A stretch of DNA of 64,000 nt from CAXBBB01 sp963841855 (GCA_963841855.1 CAWJEJ010000002.1:65564-129563), one strand, 5' to 3'; shown: positions 1 to 9,206, numbered from the stretch's first letter. Made by a program: numbers and translations. The notes: generated by a model not told the origin, from the letters alone.

Positions 1-685
1 CCTGCTCGTCCATCAGCGTCTGGGCGATCTCGCCGATGTAGCCGCCCAGATAGCCGCCGTCGGGAAAGTCGGCGGGGACCGAGACGGTCTCTCCATCAGC
101 GACCTCGATCTCTCGAACAGCGCGCGACGGATCGACCAGGCTACGGTAGCGCGCCGCGACGCTCTGCCCCAAGACGCGCATCTGCCGACCTGCGTCGTTG
201 AAGTAGTATTCGCGCGTCACGTCGTATCCCGTCGCCGCCAGCAGACTCGAAATCACGTCGCCCAGGACGGCGTTGCGTCCGTGGCCTACCGTCAGCGGGC
301 CGGTAGGGTTGGCGCTCACGAACTCGACCAGCGCAGTCTCGCCAGCATGCGCCTGAGTGCGTCCCCACTGATCGCCCGCCGCGATCACGTCCGCCAGCGC
401 CTGGGACAGGTAGGCGTCCGAAAAGCGAAAGTTGAGAAAGCCCGGCCCGGCCACCTCGACGGCCGACACGCGCTGCTCGTCCAGGCGCGCGCGCAGCAGA
501 CCGGCAAGCTCGTCGGCGATCTGCCGCGGCGACCGGCGCAGCACGCGCGCCAGCTTCATCGCCGCCGACGTGGCGATGTCGCCGTGATCCGAGTTGGCGG
601 GCGTTTCGAGTTCGACCTCAAAGTCGTCAGGCACGCCCATGGCGCGCAGGGCATCGGCGAGGTGGTCGAGTAGGTAGGTTTCCAT
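1..685 (-). CDS. argS: Arginyl-tRNA synthetase, N-terminal 228 residues (cut by window edge)
   Basis: This gene charges tRNA-Arg in the cytoplasm. The visible part starts at the ATG complementary to 683-685 and runs off the left edge. Residues 1-110 form the Arg-tRNA synthetase additional domain (PANSDHGDIATSAAMKLA, then AGPGFLNFRF). Residues 119-140 hold the class I signature EFVSANPTGP-LTVGHGRN, the HIGH-type ATP-binding motif, followed by EYYFNDAG, which is typical of ArgRS. The catalytic KMSK region lies outside the window. The upstream gene diverges, with 139 bases between the two start codons. The identification is firm. Confidence 0.95.
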   Translation of the reverse strand, partial: METYLLDHLADALRAMGVPDDFEVELETPANSDHGDIATSAAMKLARVLRRSPRQIADELAGLLRARLDEQRVSAVEVAGPGFLNFRFSDAYLSQALADVIAAGDQWGRTQAHAGETALVEFVSANPTGPLTVGHGRNAVLGDVISSLLAATGYDVTREYYFNDAGRQMRVLGQSVAARYRSLVDPSRAVREIEVADGETVSVPADFPDGGYLGGYIGEIAQTLMDEQ

Positions 686-824
686 GAGCAGTCGGGTTTG
701 GAGAAAGCTACCCCGCCACCGCCGTCGCCCCGATGAAAAACCGTCGCCCAGCCCGTTCGGTCACGCCCTAGCGGAACGGGCTGATCGGCTCCGGGTGCGC
801 TGCACCCTCCTCTCCTCTACCTTG

Positions 825-1202
825 ATGCGTTTACTTCTAGCCGCTCTCCTACTCTGCCTCAGCGGCTGCTTCCCCGACCAGGCCGAAGCACCCAAACCCG
901 ACGAGTCCAACCCGACCGAGCAGATGCCGACCGGCGTCATCGCGGGCGAAGTGCTTGGGCCCGACGAGCGGCCGGTCGCCAACGCCGTCGTCTACCTTCC
1001 GGACGCAAACCTCAGCGCGACGACTGACACTCGGGGCCGGTTCACGCTCGACAACTTGTCTGAGGGCGTCTACGCCATCGAAGCCGTACCGCCCGGAACC
1101 GAGCGCGCTCAGGCCGTCGACGGTGCTAACCCCGTCGCGGGTGGCACCGTCAGCGTTCAGGTGGGCGACACGGCGCGCATCACGCTGCGGCTGCCACAGT
1201 AG
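825..1202 (+). CDS. Lipoprotein with carboxypeptidase-regulatory-like domain
   Basis: This is a small exported protein of 125 residues. I chose the ATG at 825 over an in-frame start 141 bases upstream because MRLLLAALLLCLSGC is a compact lipoprotein signal with its lipobox Cys at residue 15. An Asp/Glu/Pro-rich linker follows. From about residue 42 comes one beta-sandwich of the CarboxypepD_reg type (GVIAGEVLGPDERPVANAVV, then TDTRGRFTLDNLSEGVYAIEAV, and a final TARITLRL strand). Such domains usually act as cell-surface spacers or binding modules. The specific role is unknown. It stands alone between argS and the GNAT-nitrilase gene. Confidence 0.75.
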   Translation: MRLLLAALLLCLSGCFPDQAEAPKPDESNPTEQMPTGVIAGEVLGPDERPVANAVVYLPDANLSATTDTRGRFTLDNLSEGVYAIEAVPPGTERAQAVDGANPVAGGTVSVQVGDTARITLRLPQ

Positions 1203-1429
1203 AGCCGCAACCACAGGAGCCAAAACTGCCAGGCTTAAAGACCTGACGGCTTCGAGCAGCCGGCACGGCCCACTCGCTCATTCTGAGCCCAGACCGGCCG
1301 GCAAGGCTGGACAAGACCGATTGGCCAACACCTCTGCCCCGAGCTCAGAACCAAAGAACAATCTGTCCAGACGGATAACACGAGCCGCCCAGCGCGTACC
1401 GCTCTTTTCTACGACCGCAACACCTCGCC

Positions 1430-2980
1430 GTGAACACCACGCCTCCCACCTCCGACCCCGAACACAAACTCGTCCTCCGCCACCTCACGCCCGACGACTA
1501 CGCCGATGTGAAGGCCCTCATGGACCGCGTCTACGCCGATTGGAGCGGCGTGTGGGACAAAGCCAAGTATCGCGCCCAACTGACCGCGTTTGCCGACGGC
1601 CAGATCGCTATCGAGGACCATGGAAAAGTAGTAGCCGCCGCCTTCTCGCTCGTCGTCGACTACGACGCGTTCGGCGACAAGCACACGTACAAGCAAATCA
1701 CCGGCAACGCATACCTGACGACGCACGACCCAAACGGCGACGTGCTCTACGGCGTCGACGTGTTCGTCTCGCCCGACTACCGTGGTATGCGGCTGGGGCG
1801 CAGACTCTACGAGGCGCGCAAGGAACTGTGCCGCAACCTCAACTTGAAGAGCATCGTGGCAGGCGGGCGGATCCCGGGATATGCCGATCATGCGAGCGAT
1901 ATGAAGCCGCAAGAGTATATCGAACGCGTCAAGCGCAAGGAGATTTACGATCCGATCCTGACGTTCCAGTTGTCCAACGACTTTGAAGTCAAGCGCGTCC
2001 TCAAAGACTATATGCCCGAGGACAAAGCCTCGCGCGGTTTCGCGACGCTGCTCGAGTGGCCCAACCTGTACTACGATCCGGCGCGCTCGCCGCTCATCGG
2101 CGGACTGCGAACGACCGCGCGCGTCGGCTGCGTGCAGTGGCAGATGCGGCGCATGGGATCGGTCGAGGACTTCCTGCAGCAGGTCGAGTTCTTCGTCGAT
2201 GCGCTGTCGGACTACCAGTGCGACGCTGCCCTCTTCCCCGAGTTTTTCAACGCGCCGCTGATGGGCATGGTCGAGAACCAAAGCCCCGTCGACTCGGTCC
2301 GCACGCTCGCTACGCACAGCCCCGCCATCATCGAGGCGATCAGCAAGATGGCTGTCTCCTACAACATCAACATCGTCGCCGGGTCGATGCCCGTCCTGGT
2401 CAACGGCAAGATCCGCAACGCCGCCTACCTACTGCGCCGCGACGGGACGCTCGACGTGCAGTACAAAATCCATCCGACGCCCCACGAAGCGCGCGCCTGG
2501 GCGATGGAGGGCGGCGACAAACTCCACGTCTTCGAGACCGACTTCGGCAAAGTGGGCGTGCTGATCTGCTACGACGTCGAGTTTCCCGAACTGGCCCGCA
2601 TCCAGTCGGACGAGGGCATGCAGATCCTGTTCGTCCCCTTCTGGACCGATACCAAGAACGGCTACCTGCGCGTCCGTCTCTGCGCCCACGCCAGGGCCGT
2701 CGAGAACGAGTGCTACGTCGCGATTGCCGGAAGCGTCGGCAACCTGCCCAAGGTCGACGGCGCCGACATTCAGTACGCCCAATCGGCCGTCTTCTCTCCG
2801 TCGGATTTCGCGTTCCCCCACGACGCCATCCTCGCCGAGACGACGCCCAACACCGAAATGACCGTCATCGTCGATTTGGACTTCAAGAAGCTGCACCGGT
2901 TGAGGCACGAAGGGTCGGTCCGCAACCTCTTGGACCGCCGCCACGACCTGTACCAGCTGGGCTGGATCGGCGAGAAGTAG
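1430..2980 (+). CDS. Bifunctional GNAT N-acetyltransferase / carbon-nitrogen hydrolase
   Basis: This 516-residue fusion has two enzyme modules. Residues about 14-200 are a GNAT fold with the acetyl-CoA loop YRGMRLGRRLY at 117-127. Residues about 228-510 are a nitrilase-superfamily hydrolase with the full Glu-Lys-Cys triad: Glu271 (LFPEFFNAPL), Lys346 (QYKIHPTPHE) and Cys380 (VLICYDVEFPELAR). The start is the GTG at 1430; no better ATG precedes the GNAT fold. The fusion is a known bacterial architecture, but its substrate is not established. It is probably cytoplasmic, as no signal peptide is visible. A strong terminator follows at 3011. The gap of about 230 bases upstream holds nothing recognisable. 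Confidence 0.93.
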   Translation: MNTTPPTSDPEHKLVLRHLTPDDYADVKALMDRVYADWSGVWDKAKYRAQLTAFADGQIAIEDHGKVVAAAFSLVVDYDAFGDKHTYKQITGNAYLTTHDPNGDVLYGVDVFVSPDYRGMRLGRRLYEARKELCRNLNLKSIVAGGRIPGYADHASDMKPQEYIERVKRKEIYDPILTFQLSNDFEVKRVLKDYMPEDKASRGFATLLEWPNLYYDPARSPLIGGLRTTARVGCVQWQMRRMGSVEDFLQQVEFFVDALSDYQCDAALFPEFFNAPLMGMVENQSPVDSVRTLATHSPAIIEAISKMAVSYNINIVAGSMPVLVNGKIRNAAYLLRRDGTLDVQYKIHPTPHEARAWAMEGGDKLHVFETDFGKVGVLICYDVEFPELARIQSDEGMQILFVPFWTDTKNGYLRVRLCAHARAVENECYVAIAGSVGNLPKVDGADIQYAQSAVFSPSDFAFPHDAILAETTPNTEMTVIVDLDFKKLHRLRHEGSVRNLLDRRHDLYQLGWIGEK

Positions 2981-3010
2981 GCGTCAGCTTTCCCACTAGT
3001 GCGTGGGTTG

Positions 3011-3043
3011 AAGCTGTCAGGTTTCCAAAACCTGACAGCTTTT
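3011..3043 (+). terminator. Rho-independent terminator after the GNAT-nitrilase gene
   Basis: A perfect 14-base inverted repeat (AAGCTGTCAGGTTT, 3011-3024, and its complement, 3028-3041) has a 3-base loop and runs into TTTT. It lies between convergent genes and has A residues on the other side, so it may also stop the gene on the minus strand. Confidence 0.85.
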
Positions 3044-3073
3044 CGCTTTACGGCCATCCGTTGGGCTCAGCAC

Positions 3074-4792
3074 TCAGCGCACGACCGACATCCGCACCGT
3101 CTCGACGCGCTCGCCCGCCACCAAACGCGCCACGTACATACCGGGCGAAAGCCGCGACGTGTCGAGCGGCACCTCGACGCTGCCCTGCATCGGCGCGCTG
3201 GCAAGTTCGGCGACGTGTCGGCCCAGCACATCGTAGAGCGTTACGGTTACGTCTGAGGGCTGATCGAGTGCGAATGCGAGCCGCGCGAATGCTCTCGCCG
3301 GGTTGGGCGAAACCGAGAGCGGCGCCGCTAGAAACCGAGTGTCCTCACCCACACTCGTGAGCCGACCGAAGGCCTCGACCACGTCGGCGACGCTGTTACA
3401 GTCGCCGGTAGACGCGTTGTTCTCGATCCCGACGTCTCCGCCGATGACGGACGAGTCGCCCGTGGCTTGCGACAAGATGGGACCGACTCCGACAGCGCAC
3501 CGAGCGAGTAGGGAGTTGCCGGAGACCCTCACGATTCCACCGATACTTGTCAGCGACGCGAGGCCGTCGACATTCGTCAGCGCGGCATTTTCGAGGATAA
3601 GCAGTTGGTTCTCCACTCGTGCCACCGAAGAGAGGCCGTCCAGATTTGTCAATGCGTCGTTTTGGCGGATATCAAGCCTCCCCACGTTCGTGAGTTGCGA
3701 GAGCGCATCTATGTCCGCCAGCGCTCCGTTGAGTTGCACGACGAGGTCTCCGCCTATGCTCGACAACGACGAGAGACCATCCACATTAGACAGCGCGGCG
3801 TTGACCTGCACGGACAAATCTCCGCCGATGCTCGACAGCGACGAGAATCCATCCACGCTCGTCAGAATGGCATTTCCACCGACGATCACATCTGCGCCGA
3901 CGCTCGCCAGTGAGGACAAACCGTTCACATTCAGCAGCGCGTCATTGTCCTCAATGCGCAGGGATCCGCCGATGTCCACGAGCGAGGAGAACACGTCCAG
4001 GTCCGCCAATGCATCGTTGCGCCTGACGATGAGGCTGCCGCCCAGGCGTGTCAGAGGCGGCAAACCATCTATGTTGGCCAGCGCAGCGTTGCCGCCGATA
4101 ACCAAGCCCATCGCAACGTTGGTGAGCGCCGACAACCCGTCCACGTTGGTCAACGCCACATTGTCTCCGATCGTCAAATAGCCGACACTCGCCAGCGCCG
4201 ACAGACCATCCACGTCGGTCAGCGCACGGTTGGAGTCGATGTTCAGAGCGCGGCCGACACGGACCAGGGACGCCAGTCCGTCCACGTCCGCTAGCACAGG
4301 GTTTTGCCCGATGAACAGGTCTATACCGATGTTTGCTAGCGACGAAAGGCCATCCACGTTCGTCAGCGCGTCGTTGAACTCGATGTCGAGGCTTTCTCCG
4401 ACTCTCACCAGCGACGATAAACCGTCTATGTCGGCCAGCGCAGGATTGCTAGCGGAGAATGCGCCTATCGCTAGGCTTCCATCTACGCTCGTCAGCGATG
4501 ATAGGCCATCTATGTTGATCAGCAGGGCGTTGCCGATGATGGAAAGGTCGCCCTCCACGCTGCTCAGTGCTGACAAGGCGTCCACGTTGACGATATCAGC
4601 GCCGCTAATAGTCAGGCGATTCTCGACGGTAGCGCAGGCGAAGGCGTCGACCTGCTCCTGAGTCGATAGGGTTATCGAGCCCGTGCAGTCCTGCGCCTCG
4701 ACGACGGTGGGCGACAGCGCGATGAGCAGCGCCGAGAGACACGACGAGAGAGCGAGTGGTTTGGGCACGGCGAGGCGGGTTTGATCTGACAC
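3074..4792 (-). CDS. Secreted leucine-rich/Receptor L-domain repeat protein with T9SS sorting domain
   Basis: This is a 572-residue exoprotein. It has an N-terminal signal peptide (about residues 1-33, ending TVVEA-QDC). Residues about 40-430 are some 17 tandem repeats of about 23 residues with the pattern ALTNVDGLSSLASVG-hydrophobic-IGGN, resembling Receptor L / bacterial leucine-rich repeats that stack into a solenoid. Two Cys residues near 435 and 460 cap the array. The last 85 residues form a type IX secretion sorting domain (LSVSPNPARAFARLAFAL, then TVTLYDVLGRHVAEL, then LSPGMYVARLV). A surface adhesion or binding role is likely, but the ligand is unknown. The frame is intact although the DNA is repetitive. 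Confidence 0.85.
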   Translation of the reverse strand: MSDQTRLAVPKPLALSSCLSALLIALSPTVVEAQDCTGSITLSTQEQVDAFACATVENRLTISGADIVNVDALSALSSVEGDLSIIGNALLINIDGLSSLTSVDGSLAIGAFSASNPALADIDGLSSLVRVGESLDIEFNDALTNVDGLSSLANIGIDLFIGQNPVLADVDGLASLVRVGRALNIDSNRALTDVDGLSALASVGYLTIGDNVALTNVDGLSALTNVAMGLVIGGNAALANIDGLPPLTRLGGSLIVRRNDALADLDVFSSLVDIGGSLRIEDNDALLNVNGLSSLASVGADVIVGGNAILTSVDGFSSLSSIGGDLSVQVNAALSNVDGLSSLSSIGGDLVVQLNGALADIDALSQLTNVGRLDIRQNDALTNLDGLSSVARVENQLLILENAALTNVDGLASLTSIGGIVRVSGNSLLARCAVGVGPILSQATGDSSVIGGDVGIENNASTGDCNSVADVVEAFGRLTSVGEDTRFLAAPLSVSPNPARAFARLAFALDQPSDVTVTLYDVLGRHVAELASAPMQGSVEVPLDTSRLSPGMYVARLVAGERVETVRMSVVR

Positions 4793-4957
4793 GAAGATGA
4801 ACTCGTCTTACTAAATCCATCACAGCGACTCCACACCCCAGGGCGGGGGCTTTCTCAGAATACGATCAACTTGAACGGCTGACACGTGGTCTGCGGCAGA
4901 TAGGTAATACCACGTCCGAGAGCATCGTTGTGCTATCCGGTTTCGGTACTCGGCTCA

Positions 4958-4989
4958 GATTGCCACGTAACTTCGCTCCTCGCAATGAC
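4958..4989 (+). repeat. Dispersed repeat, family B (IARSEATWQS type)
   Basis: This copy (GATTGCCACGTAACTTCGCT then CCTCGCAATGAC) resembles copies at 11047-11134, 15190-15280, 24285-24319 and 49119-49169. It and the family A copy at 5048 are the only things I recognise in the 367-base gap 4793-5159. Confidence 0.7.
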
Positions 4990-5047
4990 TGAAGAGTGCA
5001 GCCGGATTTGGTATGACGCGGAGCACGATCCATCTCGGCGGCAGGTG

Positions 5048-5073
5048 TGGATTCCTGCCTGCGCAGGAACGAC
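5048..5073 (+). repeat. Dispersed repeat, family A (WIPAxAGMT type)
   Basis: TGGATTCCTGCCTGCGCAGG then AACGAC is a short imperfect palindrome. It translates as WIPACAG in one frame and recurs at 30352, 32274 (inverted) and 32711. Repeats of this kind are common between genes in many bacteria. Confidence 0.65.
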
Positions 5074-5159
5074 GAGTGGAAAGGATGGCGAACGCATCAG
5101 AGGTCGCGACCCTGTTCGGACATTCCGCAGCATGGGTGGCGGCGCAAGAACAAGCGGTT

Positions 5160-7526
5160 CTATTTGATCATCCGCTCGTCGTCGTAGCACCAGCCCCACG
5201 TCTCGCCCGGCTCGACGGAGCGCATGACGGCGTGGCCGGTCTCGTGGTGGTGTTTGGTGGCGTGTTTGTTTTGGGACGAATCGCAGCAGCCGACGTGACC
5301 GCACGTCATGCAGACGCGCAGATGGACCCAGCTGTCTCCGTGCTTGAGGCACGTGGCGCAGCCGTCCGTGCGCGGCGTGACGCGGAGTTCACCCGACTGA
5401 CCGCCGCACGTTTGACTGCCCAGATCAAGGACGACGGCGGCGTGCGTGTCGACCCAGCGGGGGCCGTCGGATGCGGCTTCGAGTTGGGCCGAGTCGATGT
5501 GGCCTACGCGGAAGAGGTCGGCGGCCTGCTCGTAAGCAGTGGGCGTTGCCGAGAGGTGGAGCACGTCTCCGGCGAGTAGCGGCGCCGAGGGCGGAAGCGG
5601 TTCGCTCGCGCGCAAAACGGATGCGACGGCAAGATCACGGTCGATCAGTGCGGCCACCATCAAACCTTCGGCGGCGGCGCCTTCGCGGATCGTGACAACC
5701 CGCGTGTCGAGGCAGTCGGCAGAGAGTGCGCACGGGTCGAGGGCAGCTTCGTCGCCGCCAGCCGTCGTCATGGCCAGTTCGCCGGGGCGGCGGCGAAGGA
5801 TGGCGTAGTCGTCGCGGCGAGCGGCGGCTTCGTGGGCCGTCGCCTGGTCCGGGTCGACGGCGTAGGTGTCAAACGCTTCGTGCAGCAGGGCGACGACGCT
5901 TTCCAAGTCTTCGGGGATGACGCGGTCGGCTCCGGCGTGGGCGATTTCGTCTGCGTCGACGACGGATCGTGTCCGGGCGACGATCCGAATCGTCGGGTTG
6001 AGCAGCCGGGCGACGCTGGCCACGCGTGCAGCCTGATGCGGCGCGTCGTCGGCGATGACGAGCAGCTTGGCGCGCGTGATGCCGACGTGTTCGAGCAGAC
6101 TCTGCCGCCCGCCGTCGCCTCGCACGACCAGCATGCCGTCGGCCTCGGCTTCCCTGGCGCCGTCCGGACTCAGCGTCGTGATGACGAACGGGATGCCGGA
6201 CGCCTTGAGCACGCGCGACAGTTTGCGCGCGCCGTCGCCGTAGCCCGAGAGGATCGCGTGGCGGGCCATCGGCGGAAGATCGGCGACGGGAGCGGCCTCG
6301 GCGTCGGCGTGCATCTGATCGGTCTCTTTCTGCCCTGCCCTGCGCGACAGCTTCTCGCCCAGCGCGTGCAGTCCGGGCGTCGCCACCATGAGCAGAACCG
6401 TCGCCGCGATGAACGTCGCCGTGCCCTCGGCTCCGAACAGGTCTCCGCCCGGCGACAGGCCCGCATCCGCCCCGACGTTGGCGAGCACGAACGAGAACTC
6501 GCCCACCTGCCCCAACGTCAGCGCCGACGCCCCGGCGATGCCCAGTGGATAGCCCAGCGCCCGCACGCTGACGGCCGTCGTGAGTACTTTGACGACCAGC
6601 ACGACGCCGACGACCGCCAGCACCAATCCCAGGTTTTGCACGATGAAGCCCACGTCGAGCAGCATCCCGACCGACACGAAAAACGTCGCCGAGAACAGGA
6701 TTTGGAGCGGCAGGATTTCGCCCATCGCGTGTTCGGAGTAGCGGCTCTCGGACACGATTAGCCCGGCCAGAAACGCGCCGAGCGACAGGCTCACTCCGGC
6801 CAGACTCGTCAGCATCGCCGTCCCGAAGCAGACCGCCACGACGGTCAGCAAGAACAACTCGGGCGAGCACGTCCGGGCGACGGCTTCGAGCAGCGGCGGC
6901 ATCAGCTTGCGCGCGATCAGAATCACGACGACGATCAAGACGGCCGCCGTTGCCAGCGCGATCAGCAGTCCCATCGCCCCGCCGTCGCCCGTCCCGGCCA
7001 GCGTCGGCACGAGCAGCACCATCACGATGATAGCCAGATCCTGAAAGATGAGCAGCCCCAAACTGATCTTGCCGACCGGCTCGTCCATCTGCCCCTTCTC
7101 GGCCAGCATCTTGAGGACGATCGCCGTCGACGAGAGCGCGACGAGGAAGCCGGTAAAGATGGCCGGGAGGAGACCGACGCCCAGCAGCGACAAGATGCCG
7201 ACCGTCGCCCCGGTCGAGAGCGCGACTTGCAGACCGCCGCCGCCGAAGATCAGCCGCTTGATCGCACCCAACTTGTCCAGGCTGAACTCGATGCCGATGG
7301 TGAACAGCAGCAAGATCACGCCGACTTCGGCCGCCGCGTCGATTAGTTCCTGATCCGTCACCAGTCCCAACGCGTGCGGGCCGATGAGCGCTCCGGCCAA
7401 AAGAAAGCCTATGATCGGCACCAGTCCGAGCCGAAAGCAGACGTACGCGATGGCTGCTCCGGCGATGAGCAGGATCGTGACCTGGAGAAAGAACGGCGGC
7501 GCAGCGCCTGCGAGCAGCGGAAGCAT
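5160..7526 (-). CDS. CPA2-family cation:proton antiporter with RCK domains and C-terminal UBP zinc finger
   Basis: This is a 788-residue inner-membrane protein that should exchange K+ or Na+ for H+. I chose the ATG at 7526, just before the first membrane helix (LLIAGAAIAYVCFRLGLVPI); an ATG at 7571 would add 15 residues. Residues about 10-390 hold 12 or so hydrophobic helices with the Kef-type signatures GFLLAGALIGPHALGL and LGLLIFQDLAIIVMV. A TrkA-N/RCK nucleotide domain (LSGYGDGARKLSRVLKASG) and a TrkA-C domain follow. The last 85 residues are a UBP-type zinc finger with Cys/His pairs (CATC, CMTCGHVGCCDSS, HATKHHHETGH). The zinc finger could bind a free protein C terminus, but this is inference. 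Confidence 0.9.
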   Translation of the reverse strand: MLPLLAGAAPPFFLQVTILLIAGAAIAYVCFRLGLVPIIGFLLAGALIGPHALGLVTDQELIDAAAEVGVILLLFTIGIEFSLDKLGAIKRLIFGGGGLQVALSTGATVGILSLLGVGLLPAIFTGFLVALSSTAIVLKMLAEKGQMDEPVGKISLGLLIFQDLAIIVMVLLVPTLAGTGDGGAMGLLIALATAAVLIVVVILIARKLMPPLLEAVARTCSPELFLLTVVAVCFGTAMLTSLAGVSLSLGAFLAGLIVSESRYSEHAMGEILPLQILFSATFFVSVGMLLDVGFIVQNLGLVLAVVGVVLVVKVLTTAVSVRALGYPLGIAGASALTLGQVGEFSFVLANVGADAGLSPGGDLFGAEGTATFIAATVLLMVATPGLHALGEKLSRRAGQKETDQMHADAEAAPVADLPPMARHAILSGYGDGARKLSRVLKASGIPFVITTLSPDGAREAEADGMLVVRGDGGRQSLLEHVGITRAKLLVIADDAPHQAARVASVARLLNPTIRIVARTRSVVDADEIAHAGADRVIPEDLESVVALLHEAFDTYAVDPDQATAHEAAARRDDYAILRRRPGELAMTTAGGDEAALDPCALSADCLDTRVVTIREGAAAEGLMVAALIDRDLAVASVLRASEPLPPSAPLLAGDVLHLSATPTAYEQAADLFRVGHIDSAQLEAASDGPRWVDTHAAVVLDLGSQTCGGQSGELRVTPRTDGCATCLKHGDSWVHLRVCMTCGHVGCCDSSQNKHATKHHHETGHAVMRSVEPGETWGWCYDDERMIK

Positions 7527-7735
7527 CGAGAAGAGGTAACGGAGACGGCAAGCACCCCGAAGCGGACTCATCGTTCCACATCTCGTCCAGAAGCGAGTTG
7601 GGCAGTGCGGGTACAGGCGAGCAGAGTATTTTACCCTGATCCGACCAGATCCGAGCCGACGTACGCAACCGACGGCCTGCTCGTTATCCCTCTCTCCCCT
7701 GACGGCCTCCGCTCGCCGAGCCACCTCCCCTCCGC

Positions 7736-8281
7736 ATGACCGTAACTCCCACCGACCTTGAGGGCGTACTTCTTATCGAACCTCGCGTGTTCAAGGACGA
7801 TCGGGGGCACTTCATGGAAACCTGGAACGCCGGCCGCTATGCCGAATCCGGAATTGGTGGGCCATTTGTGCAGGACAACGTCTCGGTCTCGCACAGAGGC
7901 GTGCTTCGTGGTCTCCACTTCCAGACCGAGCCGTACGCGCAGGGCAAACTCGTGAGCGTGCTCGAAGGTAGCGTTTACGACGTGGCCGTGGACATCCGCC
8001 GCGATTCGCCGACGTACGGGCGGTACGTGGGGCGCATGCTGTCGGCCGAGAACAGGCACCAACTCTGGATCCCGCCCGGATTCGCCCATGGTTTCGCCGT
8101 AACGAGCGAAGTCGCAGTGTTCAGCTACAAATGCACCAACGCATATGCGCCCGGTTGCGAGCGCTGCATTCGCTGGGATGATCCACTGCTCGCTATCGAA
8201 TGGCCTATCGACGAGCCGCTTCTCAGCCCCAAAGACGCCCAAGCCCCGCTGTTAGGCGAGGTGTTGGGCGTCTCGGTCTGA
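7736..8281 (+). CDS. rfbC: dTDP-4-dehydrorhamnose 3,5-epimerase
   Basis: This cytoplasmic enzyme of 181 residues epimerises C3 and C5 of dTDP-4-keto-6-deoxyglucose on the route to dTDP-L-rhamnose for surface polysaccharide. The RmlC cupin fold is complete: FKDDRGHFMETW at 19-30, QDNVSVSHRGVLRGLHFQ with catalytic His61, Lys71 in AQGKLVSVLEGSV, and WIPPGFAHGFAV. Length and start are normal for the family. It stands alone here; rfbA, rfbB and rfbD are not in the window. It diverges from the antiporter across a gap of about 210 bases, which probably holds both promoters. Confidence 0.96.
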   Translation: MTVTPTDLEGVLLIEPRVFKDDRGHFMETWNAGRYAESGIGGPFVQDNVSVSHRGVLRGLHFQTEPYAQGKLVSVLEGSVYDVAVDIRRDSPTYGRYVGRMLSAENRHQLWIPPGFAHGFAVTSEVAVFSYKCTNAYAPGCERCIRWDDPLLAIEWPIDEPLLSPKDAQAPLLGEVLGVSV

Positions 8282-8295
8282 CACTTCAGTCCAGA

Positions 8296-9206
8296 TCAGC
8301 GCAGCGTGCGCGCCTCGGTCGACGTCATGTCCATCTGGATCATCAGTTCGCCTTCCATACCAGCGGCGGCGGGCATTGGCGCGGTTGCAGGCAAGTCCAT
8401 CTGGGTCGTGCTCTCGGACGTTCCCTTCGCGCGGTCGAACGTCATTTGCGTCGTTCCGTCGCCGCTGATCCGGGCGACGATGGTCTGCGTCATCGATGCC
8501 GTTCATCGTCATCGTGCCGTTCATCGTCATCGTGCCGTTCATCGTCATCGTGCCGTTCATCGTCATCGTGCCGTTCATCGTCATCGTGCCGTTCATCGTC
8601 ATCGTGCCGTTCATCGTCATCGTGCCGTTCATCGCGAGCGGACCGCTGAATTGACCAGATCGCCGTCGATCGCGGTGACAGTCATTGCGCCGGTCATGTC
8701 GGCGTCGATGCCGTTCATCGTCGAGGGGACGACGACTTCCCACGTATCGCCGACGCTGACCGCTCCGGGCGGCAACATCCCGCCGACCGTGCTGAGCAGC
8801 ATCAGTTGCGCATTCGCCATCGTCGCCTATGCGGACGGAATCAGGCTCGCGGACGAATCGCATCGTGTGCTCGAACAGAGCAGACTCGCCGCCATTTCCT
8901 CGGGAATAGAGTCAGGGTCATGGGTGCCGACGATGAGAAGCGCGGGCATCTGCGGCGCGTTCATCTCAGTCTGGACGCGCCCGGAAGTGACGGCAAACCC
9001 CCGGCCGGACCCGGACACGGCGTAGTCATCGTCACGACCGAGTGCATCACGATCTGCTGCCGCCCTCCCATCCGAGCCGTGATCGGAGCGTTCGGAGGAT
9101 CGGCCTCGACCCGGATCCGGGCACCCTGCATGATCGTGAGGGAGTAGGCGGCATCGACGGGGAATGCCGAACTCGACATCTGCTGTGCGTGAGCCGAAGC
9201 TGCCAC
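8296..9206 (-). pseudogene. Broken gene for an exported protein, with internal 18-bp tandem repeat
   Basis: Coding-like pieces lie in different minus-strand frames. They read, in order: an end-of-signal-peptide piece (AASAHAQQMSSSAFPVDAAY, up to 9206), VSGSGRGFAVTSGRVQTEMN (from about 9020), MANAQLMLLSTVGGMLPPGA and VGDTWEVVVPST (from 8820), then MNGTMT repeats, then TQTIVARISGDGTTQMTFD, ending at 8296. Frames change on both sides of the repeat and upstream of it, so at least three frameshifts are needed. The VGDTW motif and overall composition recall exported DUF6263-like proteins, but this is a weak match. It may be a decayed gene, or a repeat-rich gene damaged by base-calling errors. Confidence 0.5.
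8501..8644. repeat. 18-bp tandem repeat, seven perfect copies plus one degenerate
   Basis: The unit GTTCATCGTCATCGTGCC is repeated exactly seven times (8501-8626), and an eighth, altered copy ends at 8644. On the minus strand it encodes alternating MNGTMT residues within the broken gene. The unit is a multiple of three, so copy-number change alone would not alter the reading frame. Confidence 0.95.

Noticed and set aside
7527..7724. N-terminal extension of the antiporter (66 residues)
   Set aside because: The extension is basic, lacks a signal peptide and covers the promoter region shared with rfbC. The ATG at 7526 begins directly at the first membrane helix.
8501..8644. Possible CRISPR array
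   Set aside because: The 18-base units are directly adjacent with no spacers, so it is a simple coding tandem repeat.
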